Source: Chalciporus piperatus
Lineage: Eukaryota > Basidiomycota > Agaricomycetes > Boletales > Boletaceae
DNA: 64,000 bases
Reading direction: 5' to 3'
Assembly: GCA_038093975.1 (NCBI GenBank)
Contig: JBBPTG010000103.1
Span: 1-64,000 of the forward strand
Positions 10,147-18,988 of this stretch are shown here, in pieces. A program made the translations under genes and the position numbers. Each line of letters opens with the position of its first letter. Positions within the stretch are counted from its first letter, which is position 1. The notes below the pieces were generated by a model that made no database searches, had not been told where the DNA came from, and was given only the letters and a program-made list of their open reading frames with translations.

Positions 10147-11808
10147 GTCTAAAGATTCAGATGAATTACTTTAACAAACTGGATATGATTAGCGTACCTA
10201 TTGGCGAGAAAATGAGATGGACACATGGACGTTGGGAGTGCCCCTGGTGTGACCTGTGTGTCAGAGCAGACTTCCTAATTAACTCTCACGCATAATTGGT
10301 GCCTGTCTCGGCCTTCGGCATTGCCAAAAGTTGGCAATTCAAGGGCAGTACTCGCCAGAATATACCTATGTCCTTGGCCAGCAAAATTCGCGTATCGACA
10401 ATGTGACTCTGTGAAATATTCCATTCACACAGAGGTATGGTTGGGACACACAAGAATACAGCAATACAACCGATGCTGCACAGTGATACTAATAAACCGA
10501 CATTGCTCCCTAGTTTTCCCACTGGACTTGTACGGTGTTCCGCCTCAACACTCATCTGGCGGAATTGGAATACAGGTTTAGGCTTATATAAAGCAAGACA
10601 CTGAAACAGCGAAGCAACCTTTAGATCACAGTGGGGCACGAACTCGCACCGAAAACGGAATTTTCTTTTACGGCGGATTTCAGCAACCGAGCACGCGCCT
10701 GGGCGTACGCGACGCGGTGTCGTGTAGCGTTCTCGTCGAGTTTTCCCGAGTCCCTTCAGTATGGATGTCCCCCCACCTCCTGTGATCGTTTTCGGAGCGA
10801 AATGTAGTCAGTAAAATCGAAAAATCTGAGAAAAATAGTATTATTGTTCATTTCTAGCTGTAGCACTCGCCCTCAGGTCATTCCTGAGGTCGTATCCACC
10901 CAGTGCAGGGTCCTCAGGGAGTGTGACGCGCTCTTGCCTCGATATGGCAAGTCCCCCTGCTTCCGTACATACTTAATTTCTGTTTCTATTTTTTTCTACG
11001 TGATGCCGTGTGACCCATCATGCCCCATGAGAGAGGAGCCGTTTAGTTCCCTCATGGGACACGCTGGTTTTGGCGGATGGGAAAAATTTCCCGCCCGCTC
11101 GAGCGTGCCCCATGCAAAACTGGATGAAAAGCCAGTCATGGGGCACGCTCGCTAAAGTTGAGCGCTCGTGGTCCTCCCCTGCCCGTCGTCCTGGCTCCCT
11201 TACATGCCCAGGCACCTTCCGCACCTCTCGTTCATCCCGTCGACATCATCACAACGTGTTCCGTCGCTCGTCGCCGCCTCCCTCCTCCCAAATTCACCTC
11301 AAACGCCTGACGAGGCGGGCGCACATGTGGCGCCGATGTGTCTCAGCGAAAGATCTTCCCGAATTTCTTACAATCTGACCTTGCTTCCAAACAGAAATCA
11401 TTCTGGAAGTGAAATTTGAGTGGCAACCCACAGCGAAATTAATGGCTCGGAATGCTGAGAATGGTCAAACATGGCGCCGACATTTCTCGGCGAAAAACCT
11501 CGCCTATGGCAAAGTATACAGTCAAACATACCCAATTAGCAAATCACCGAAGATCAATTGGGATGTACTGACAACATTCATCACTGAACACGTCCAGCGA
11601 CGCATTTAAGGTGATCCAGCGTGACACCGAACTCGCCGAACTCCGAAAATGTCCAGTGAAACAACACCGAATGTGACCAATACTTATTCATCACTTTGCT
11701 GACACCAAAATTAGCAAATGGGCCCATGGGTGGTCTGCCGACCACCCATTTCGGCCCACCAGTCACTTTACCGAGTAACTTATCTGGGCCAAAATTGGCT
11801 GGCCAGTA
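10147..11808. other. stretch without a convincing gene
   Basis: I find no supported gene here. It holds a TATA-like tatataaa near 10585, the strong hairpin at 11101-11150, and an imperfect direct repeat of about 35 bp (11323-11357 and 11470-11504) around ggcgccga...tctc-ggcgaaa. Short open frames exist on both strands but none shows family similarity or frame continuity across plausible introns. Confidence 0.5.
11101..11150. repeat. long hairpin (14 bp perfect arms)
   Basis: Arm gagcgtgccccatg (11101-11114) is exactly inverse to catggggcacgctc (11137-11150). A second inner pairing aactgg/ccagt in the 22 bp loop extends the structure. Related tcatgggacacgct is seen at 11052-11065, so part of the motif is repeated. 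It may be a small foldback repeat rather than a regulatory stem. Confidence 0.6.
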
Positions 11809-12155
11809 GTGGACCCAACAATTTCGGCAATTGGCTGGCCGGTCGGCTTCCCAAAATTGGTGCCATTCCTTGTGCTGGATGACGGCCCTACACTGAAGTC
11901 AGTGTGTCCGACATGGGAGACAGAGCTCATCAGCAGTACTTGGGACAAATACCTCGTGGCTGCTTTCAAAAGTAAGTTCATACACATTGAAAGTGGCCTG
12001 ATGCTCAATGCCTCCCAGTAGGTTTGCCACTGCCAGCAGTGCCCAAGGACAAATTTGAGATGACACGGGCTGATGAAGGTCACTGGAATTTGCCGATGCT
12101 CAATGTATCTTCGGCAAGCCTCGACAAGCAAGAGCGGCTCATTTGTGACTTTATG
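11809..12155 (+). pseudogene. second, diverged copy of part of the split homeodomain-like gene
   Basis: The exon up to 11971 reads ...LDDGPTLKSVCPTWETE...STWDKYLVAAFK, matching EDGPTLTKVCPNWEKE...SSWDRYVHTAFN of the copy at 3740-3832. A 50 bp intron (11972-12021) sits at the same codon position and phase as the 3833-3893 intron. The following exon (LPMLNVSSASLDKQERLICDFM) matches LPAEDLLSASLEQQKRFIHDFF. It is cut at 12155 by the copia LTR. The 5' half is not recognisable. The copy shows that the split gene belongs to a repeated, mobile family. Confidence 0.78.
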
Positions 12156-12394
12156 TGTTGAACTGGTGACGTCCTAAGCCCTAAGGCTACGGACTACCAG
12201 AGCAGCATACTGTGTAGACACAAAGGGAGTTTGTGCTCGCTCACCTGATTGCAACATTGTGGTTGTGGTTAAAGAGTTATATTAACTCAGATCGACTGAG
12301 TGTGAATATATATGTGTACAGTGGTGATTACCTAATCAACTATCATATATAGAAACATAGTGAACTGTACATTATGAGCGTAATATGTTCAACA
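12156..12394 (-). mobile_element. Ty1/copia LTR (239 bp)
   Basis: Read on the minus strand the LTR begins TGTTGAACATATTACG just after a polypurine tract (catgggggag) and ends CAGTTCAACA, so its ends form the 8 bp inverted repeat TGTTGAAC/GTTCAACA. It abuts coding sequence of the split-gene copy at 12155. Together with the RNase H tail next to it, this is the 3' end of a copia element whose remaining parts are absent from the window. Confidence 0.8.
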
Positions 12395-12710
12395 CTCCCC
12401 CATGCTTAGTGTACACTAGTATATGCGAGCATAGTAAGAATGTATATTCATGCACACAAACTAATCGGTGTGATGTATCACTAAACCAAGGAGTGAACGG
12501 AACTTCTCGAATTTGATATAACCCAGATTCTTTGTAAAGATATCTGCAGGGTTTTCATTTCCTTCAATGTAGAAAAGTTCAATGTGCTTTCCTCGATTGC
12601 ATCACGAATTGTGTGATAAGCAATACATATATGCCTATGCTTTTTCTGGTTGACAGGATTTTGTGATAAAAATATCGATCCCTGATTGTCGCTAACACTG
12701 AAAAGAATCT
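12395..12710 (-). pseudogene. Ty1/copia pol remnant (RNase H C-terminal end)
   Basis: The minus strand reads SDNQGSIFLSQNPVNQKKHRHICIAYHTIRDAIEE. After a one-base frameshift near 12595 it reads HIELFYIEGNENPADIFTKNLGYIKFEK and then runs to a stop before the polypurine tract. The DNQGS, RHxxIAYHxIR and NPADIFTK motifs are the conserved end of copia RNase H. The upstream part (gag, protease, integrase, RT) is missing. The sequence passes directly into a tyrosine recombinase frame near 12706-12713. Confidence 0.85.
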
Positions 12711-13603
12711 GACTTCCAGCGTCCGATTGCCTGAATTTGTGCTGGTGGGGCACCCGCGGCCGCTAGAGAAGTCGCGCCACCAGCACGAAGAGAATGCCCA
12801 CCGATACGCATGCTAGCGTCAAAAAATTTGGCGAGAGTGTTGACAAACCAGGCCCGGCGAGGAACAGACCCATCACGGCGGAGCCATAAATGCGGATGGA
12901 GAGGAAAAAGCGAGTCGCAAGACTGAAGATAGGCGCGGAAGGCTGCGTACGGATCCGGAGATAACTGGGTGAGTTGAACAAGGATGATATTCCCTTTGTA
13001 AGAAGAGTCAGTCTTGTCGCGGGGAAGTTGGAAGGAATAGGAAGAAGGTGTAATGATGACTGAGTGACGGAGCGAGAGTTTGGCGAGGCTGCGGGGACGC
13101 GGATTGTCGGGGGTGACTAGTTCTCCTAGACGCAGCAAAGCGAAAAATCCCGTCAGGAGGAGTGCAACGAAGAGGAGGTCGTCGTGGCTGAGTGGACGTG
13201 AAAGAGTTTCGACGACGTGATTTAGGTGATCTCTCGTGAGCGGCTGTTTTTGACGCAACGGTGAGGAAAGACGTCGCATAGCACCCTTAAGAGTGCGCAC
13301 AACGACCGATGACTGTCGATTTGCGCAGATGTGAGGATAAAATGGCGCCAGCTCAGAGACGATACCGGTTAGGTAAGTACGGATGGAGTGAGGTTTGATA
13401 TGGTGAGCCATATAGGTGATGTAGAAAGATAGAGTGTCGATAGTCGGGTCAGGGTCGAAGGAGTGAAGATGGCAAAACGTCAGGTAAGAGTTGAGTGCTG
13501 ACGAGTAAGTCGCATTTGTAGATTGATCAAAGGCGAATCCAAGCATGACAGAGCGCTCGATACGAAGCTGCTCAAGAGTGGACTTTGACCAGGAATGGAT
13601 CAT
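12706..13603 (-). pseudogene. DIRS-like tyrosine recombinase, 3' truncated
   Basis: The start (13601-13603) overlaps the RT/RNase H stop by 4 bp (ATGA). The frame has the N-terminal SAM-like part (YSSALNSYLTFC...PHSIRTYLTGI) and the catalytic core with LLRLGEL (first Arg), HSLRAG (His-x-x-Arg) and IGRWKSDSF (Trp/His box). The strand ends two residues after SDSF, exactly where the catalytic tyrosine segment should follow, because the frame is fused to copia sequence. The protein would join DNA circles into the target in DIRS elements; this copy cannot, having lost its nucleophile. Confidence 0.88.
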
Positions 13604-14731
13604 GTTGTCGCCGCCCCCAGCGTCGGTCGAGGGGGTTGAAAGTTAGAAACCTGTAGGCCAGGTTCTCGATCAAGGGCGAGATCAACACGAAGTCGCGATA
13701 AGCCATCTGCTACCTCATTATAAAACCCTGGGACGTGAAACACTCGAAAATCGACATCAGCTTCTAAAACCGCATCAACTACTTTTATCAACATCCAATT
13801 CATGGACGGCATAGCAGCTAAGGAGTTGAAAAGTTGAACCGTGTTAAGGTTATCGGTGAAAATTGCCAGTCGTCCGCGTCGCGGGACGCGAGGGACCGCT
13901 TGAAGAATAGCGGACGTGACAGACAGGGCTTCGAGATAAAAGATAGTTACTTGGGCAGGCAATTGTGAATGGAATGCTTCGAGTGGTGAGAAGAAACCCT
14001 CGAGTGTGGATGGGAACCAAAACCCAAGGCCAATGAGAGAAGCATCACAATATACCTTCAAGACGGAGGATGGGAGACTGGCGAAAGACCACGATTCGGA
14101 TTTGAGGAAGAAGACGCCTTGGGACCGAAGAAGGTGACCGATGACCCAAGTAAACTCTCTTTCAACATCCTGATTGACCCAGATAAGGGCCCTTTGGTGA
14201 GATTTTCCTGTAGTCTTGGAGTAAACCCCGCAAAGCCCTGGACGTAGCAAAGGATACACGTTGAGCGCCCAATTGAGGTAACCCGCGATGTGCTGAAAGT
14301 CCCTCAAAGAACAACGAGTTCCATGCTGCGCAAATTCACGAAGAGATGACATCAACTGCAGACACGAGTCGTCCGACATCCGAACCCGCATGAGATTAGG
14401 CTTGACTTCAAATCCGATGATGGGAAGCTCAGGACCAAAGATTTGTTTCTTTTCTTCATGGGGAAGACCGATGAAATCCCAGAGAAGGAGTAGACGGACA
14501 AGATTTGAAGGCATAAATTTGTTGTAACGACTATAAAAGAGTTGTTCTCCCTTTCGTTGAGCTGAGAAAGAGTCGTCGACATAGATATATAGCAGGTAGA
14601 TGAGAAGCTTCATAACGGCAATCCAGATTACGAGTGACATGAAAGCGTGGAAGATTCGTTGTGAACCTCGACCTCCAAAGACATTACGTTGATCTACGTA
14701 ACACTTCGAATCGATCGTGACCACTTGTTTG
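13600..14731 (-). pseudogene. DIRS-like reverse transcriptase (C-terminal half) and RNase H
   Basis: The minus strand enters from the insertion with KQVVTIDSKCYVDQRNVFGG and continues to YVDDSF, the RT catalytic motif. It then reads GYLNWALNVYPLLRPGL, an RNase H-like domain with YCDASLIGLGFW and FTDNLNTV, and VADGLSRL near the end; the stop overlaps the recombinase start. This is the usual order RT, RNase H, tyrosine recombinase of DIRS elements. The frame is open throughout. Its N-terminal half lies at 16686-17553, beyond the 1,954 bp insert, and rejoins in phase. Confidence 0.9.
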
Positions 14732-16685
14732 CATCAGCAAATCCTCAGTGAGCTGCACAGTGCTGTGGCACTCTGCACAGCATGTTACACCTGTCACAGT
14801 ATGACAGAAAGGTCCCCCTCTGTGCAGCATAGCCACAGCACTGTACAGAGTCTCGATTCTGTACGAACTTGTACAGAAGCAAAAGTTTTACCAGCCTCTG
14901 TCTTCTGTACTTGCGAAATTCTCTTTGCATGTTCATGAGTAGTAGAATAAAATATATTTATTCCATGTACTAGTATCTATGAGTAGTATCTAACTCCTGT
15001 CGTTGTCCATTGTCCATTGTCGTCCTCGGACTGGATGAGTGGCCAGCCTGAGGAGCCGCCGCGTTTTTTAACTCGTTTGTGGTGCGGGTGAGTCGCTCGG
15101 GCCATGGGTGAGCCGCTCGGGGCGTAGGTGAGTCGATTGGGGCATGGATGGGCCGGTTGGACCACTGGTGGGCCGTTTGGGTCGCTGAGAACTCGTTTGG
15201 GGCGTGGGCGAGTCGCTCGGGGCGTCGGTGAGTCGATCGGACCATAAATGGGCCGGTTGGACCACTGGAGGGCCGTTTGGGTCGCTGGAGGGCCGTTTGG
15301 GTCGCTGGAGGGCCGTTTGGGTCGCTGAGAACTCGTTTGTGGTGCGGGTGAGTCGCTCGGGACATGGGTGAGCCGCTCGGGGCATAGGTGAGTCGATTTA
15401 GGCATGGGTGGGCCGTTTGGGTCGCTGGAGGGCCGTTTGGGTCGCTGGAGGGCCGTTTGGGTCGCTGGAGGGCCGTTTGGGTCGCTGGAGGGCCGTTTGG
15501 GTCGCTGGAGGGCCGTTTGGGTCGCTGGAGGGCCGTTTGGGTCGCTGGAGGGCCGTTTGGGTCGAGGGCCGTTTGGGTCGCTGGAGGGCCGTTTGGGTCG
15601 CTGGAGGCCGTTTGGGTCGCTGGGACGTTTGGGTCGCTGGAGGGCCGTTTGGGTCGCTGGAGGGCCGTTTGGGTCGCTGGAGGGCCGTTTGGGTCGCTGA
15701 GAACTCGTTTGTGGTGCGGGTGAGTCGCTCGGGACATGGGTGAGCCGCTCGGGGCATAGGTGAGTCGATTGAGGCATGGGTGGGCCGGTTGGACCACTGG
15801 AGGGCCGTTCGGGTCGCTGAGAACTCGTTTGTGGTGCGGGTGAGTCGCTCGGGACATGGGTGAGCCGCTCGGGGCATAGGTGAGTCGATTGGGGCACTAA
15901 TGGGCCGGTTGGGTCGCTGATGACTCGTTTGTGGTGCGGGTGAGTCGCTCAGGACATGAGTGAGTTATTTGGGCGGCAGGTGAATCGCTCGGGGCGTACG
16001 TGAGTTGTTTGGGATGTCAGTGAGTTGTTTTTGGGCACGGATGGGCCGGTTGGACCACTGGAGGGCTGATTAGGTCACTGGTGACTCATTTGAGGTGCTG
16101 ATAACTCGTTTGGGGTGTGGGTGAGTTGCTTGGGGCATAGGTGAGTCAATTGGGGCATAGATGGGCCAGTTGAATCACTGGAGGGCCGATTGGGTCGCTG
16201 AGAACTCGTTTAGGTGCGGGTGAGTCGCTCGGAGCAATGGCAGGTCGTTTGGGATGTCGGTGAGTTGTTTTTGAACACAGATGGGCCAGTTGGTGCACTG
16301 GGGACTAGTAAGTAATACTAGACAAAGAACGACAAAATGTACCAACCAAGGTCACGTGATGTGTTCCTGCGCGCAAAATTCCGCCAAGTCTCGAGGCATT
16401 AGGAAAAGAAAAGCTACATTTTATTAGCATTGTAAACTAGTAATCAATGCCAATCATTTTACCTGTTTTTACTATGGAATAAACATGTAACATGTACGCT
16501 TTTTTAGTATATTAGTACTACACACTTAGACAATCACTAACTACGGGTTTCCTGGTGTACTGTAGGAGGCCTGTGGACAGTGTGAACTTGGCCAGTGGCT
16601 GTGGCACGGCCGTGAATTGGGCCGGCGGCTGTGGCGCGGCTGTGTCGTGGGCAAATTCTGTCCCTAAATGGATGATTTGCTGATG
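14732..16685. mobile_element. 1,954 bp TIR element with internal minisatellite, inserted in the DIRS RT domain
   Basis: The ends are catcagcaaatc (14732-14743) and gatttgctgatg (16674-16685), a perfect 12 bp inverted repeat. The dinucleotide tg precedes and follows the element (14730-14731 and 16686-16687). Removing the insert and one copy restores the RT frame as LWQI-KQVVTI on the minus strand. Inside are about 330 bp of unique sequence, the 20 bp-unit array, and a right end rich in ggctgtggc repeats. There is no transposase. Its structure (about 2 kb, CATCAG-type terminus, 2 bp duplication, internal tandem array) parallels the element at 4583-6810. Confidence 0.78.
15062..16310. repeat. 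20 bp-unit minisatellite, about 1.25 kb
   Basis: The commonest unit is gtcgctggagggccgtttgg, repeated without interruption at about 15420-15555 and again in shorter runs to 15700. Variant units (gtgagtcgctcggggcatag, catgggtgggccggttggac, ctgagaactcgtttgtggtg) have the same length and form a higher-order block of about 140 bp seen several times. Unit-length slips are visible near 15563-15630. Homogeneity falls toward 16310. Because 20 is not a multiple of three and stops are rare in the unit, long repetitive frames (RPKRPSSDPN-like) open in all three minus frames. These are not genes. Confidence 0.92.
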
Positions 16686-17553
16686 TGATTTGCCATAAGG
16701 GATGCATTGGCATTTGTCGGTACGCCTCAGAAACATCAGCCTTCCAGAGGATCAGGTCGGCATTAGGATCCAGTCTCCGAATCGGCCGAAGCGCGTTACC
16801 CAAGTCTTGGACGTTATCAAGGGTGACACCGGCAATATCATCCCTTGAAATCATGTTGTTAAGAGCAAACTCACCCACACTATGGTCAGTGACAAGACGG
16901 AATTTGCCTGTGCCCGGCTTAGGTACGGCGTGAATGGGCATGCTATACATCCCAGGAAGGAGATCCGGCCCGAATGGAGATGAATATTGTCCAACCTCAA
17001 CCTCTTTCTGAACTTGACCTCTAAGGAAATCACCTTCCCCTTGAGAACGGATAGGTCGCTGTGAATTGTCGAAGGTAAGAGGCCAATCACCATAATGAGT
17101 ATCGGCAAAAGGCCAAAAACCCTCGCGAAGACCACGACAGACGGATTCAACAAAGGGTTGGTTTGGATGCGACGAAAGGAGGGATTGGAAGCGGTCGATG
17201 TTGATTGGAGTTGAGATGCGAAAGAGATGGGAATGAGTTTTTATGGTGTCGAGAGCTTCAACATTTTTGAACTCGTTAAGAGATGGTGAAGGAAGTGGGT
17301 CAGCAAACTCAGTCCAACGAACAGTACGACTACGAATAGCTGCATGAGAACTCCAGACCATATGCCGCCGATGTTTTGGTTGTTCACTGAGTTGTTGATT
17401 GAGTTTTTGACTTTGGGCAGTCTGGTCGTCGATGAGATCCTCGGCAGCCACGGCGATCGCAGACGTGGTCGTATGAGCATTCAGATGCCGACTTGTGACA
17501 GGTGCCTCGATTCCAGTTATGGCAGGGATCTCGGCGTCCAGAATTGGGAGCAC
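16686..17553 (-). pseudogene. DIRS-like pol N-terminal part (linker and first half of RT)
   Basis: The frame opens by 17553, overlapping the end of gag by about 170 bp in another frame. It passes through a linker to the RT fingers: MPIHAVPKPGTGKFRLVTDHS, then LILWKADVSEAYRQMPMHPLWQI, where D in KADVSEAYR is the motif A aspartate. Just after LWQI it meets the insert at 16685. With the fragment at 13600-14731 it makes one complete RT/RNase H. No internal stops are present. How the pol frame is reached from gag (frameshift, reinitiation or splicing) is not evident. Confidence 0.85.
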
Positions 17554-18625
17554 ATCGTTCCGCCCGTCCTCCCCGAGCTCCTCCTCCGGATCCGGAACTC
17601 ATACCCATACCAAATGGGGAGAGATGTAGGGTTCTAAGAGCCTCGAACTTGGTAAAGTCATTGAGGCGTAGGTGTTTTTGATTTGCGACTTTGAGTCGGA
17701 TGGCTCGGTCGAGTTTAATGACCCGGTCATGATGGGATGGATGGACGGCTGTAAAGAGGGCGGAGACATAGGATTGATACTCGAGGTACTCGGAATAGTA
17801 ATGGGGCAAGGCATAGCAAATGGCTTGCAGGGTCTTGCCGAAGGCAATGACCCACTCCCCATGGGTCTGGATCTCTTTGGATTGTTTAGTGGTTTGGACG
17901 GAGATTTGGAAGAAATCTCCGATGTCGTGAGACTGTTTATCTTCGATAGAAGTCGAGTATTGTGCTCTGAGCACTTTGGCGAGATCAACGGCTCGCCCCT
18001 TGACAATATTTGCCCACTGGTCAGGCGGGAAATCGGGACAGCCTGGAGCGAGCATGAGCTTGCGGACGACGAGATTGGGGTCATTGGACCAGTTGTCGAG
18101 GAGATCGAGGGCATCCTTATGCTGGGGGGAAAGGAGAGTTCGTTGGACAACAGAGGATGACGCCCAAGGAAAACGGGCTTCGTCGACGGCCACTCTTCCT
18201 CTCTTACGAACGGGTTCCTGCTCTTCTTCGGATGATCCTGAAGAAGAAGCTCCTCTTCTTCGACGAGTGGTTGTGGAGGTGTTTCCCCTCGAGAGAGAAC
18301 GGTCTGACTCTCGATCCGCTCCATCAGGGTCACATCCTTCTTCATCTCATTGAGAGGTTTGTCCGCGAACTCGGTATGACGATTCAGCCTCGTCGAGCAT
18401 GGAGATATAGGTGGGAAAGGCTTCTCGGACGGCTTCGTCGGATGATCCATCCTGAGAAGCAGTGAGGGCTGCTTGAATCCCGAGAATAGCATTGGATTTC
18501 GAGATGTCGGACCGTTTGAACTGCTCGACAAAGGCCAAGGCTCTTTCAACCAAGCTGTCGTTGGCTGATGAGCTACCCGCTCCAGTAGAGACGGTTTGCG
18601 ACGATCCGCCGGCATGATTCGACAT
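17384..18625 (-). pseudogene. DIRS-like gag with CCCH-type zinc knuckles, one nonsense codon
   Basis: The start at 18623-18625 gives MSNHAGGSSQTV. The frame runs to a single TGA at 18347-18349 (after RGQTSQ) and continues in the same frame to 17384. The second part includes a Glu/Ser/Arg-rich linker, a helical core (HKDALDLLDNWSNDPNLV) and a Cys/His region CHNWNRGTC...CSYDH...CDRRGCRGSH near the end, a nucleic-acid-binding knuckle usual for fungal DIRS gag. The TGA replaces what could have been CGA (a C-to-T change), leaving gag otherwise intact. Confidence 0.8.
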
Positions 18626-18988
18626 GAGCAAACGTAATGGGAGTGAAATGACTTAAATTGATGCAAAAGATCAGCCAACTAGCGAGACCACAGGAAACCG
18701 GTTAACTAATGATGCATAATAGAAAGGACAACGGGCCCACCTAGCGAGACAACAGGAACCGGTCTGAGGAGGGAACGAGGCCTTCCTGAAACTGATATCC
18801 CGCTAGGAGTATGACGACATAGACAAAGGAGGTGGCAACAGCTGGCGGTACTCAGGCGCGTGAGAGCGAGCATTGGCCAATTAGATTCGTATAAATAAAT
18901 CTTTAAACCCAACAAGAATAGCTAGACTTGGCTCATTATCATGACAGTTCAAGTTGTACCCTTAGCATAGAAGATATTGTGCAAAAAG
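18626..18988. other. 5' end of the DIRS element and border to core genes
   Basis: A short direct repeat, ctagcgagac(c/a)acagga followed by (a)accggt, occurs at about 18679-18704 and 18741-18762 and may belong to the DIRS terminal region. I cannot locate the exact element end. The SGD1 stop codon follows at 18989, so the border between repeats and conserved genes is within these 360 bp. Confidence 0.4.

Noticed and set aside
10286..10639. Minus-strand 117-codon frame
   Set aside because: No family features, no start context or intron support, and an equally long frame is open on the other strand.
15275..15700. Regular 20 bp repeats as a possible CRISPR array
   Set aside because: There are no unique spacers between repeats, the units are directly adjacent, and the genome is eukaryotic.
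14970..15897. Long frames (up to about 306 codons) with RPKRPSSDPN-like repeats in all minus frames and FGSLEGRLG-like repeats on plus
   Set aside because: The 20 bp unit lacks stops and cycles through frames; simultaneous opening on both strands marks an artefact of the minisatellite.
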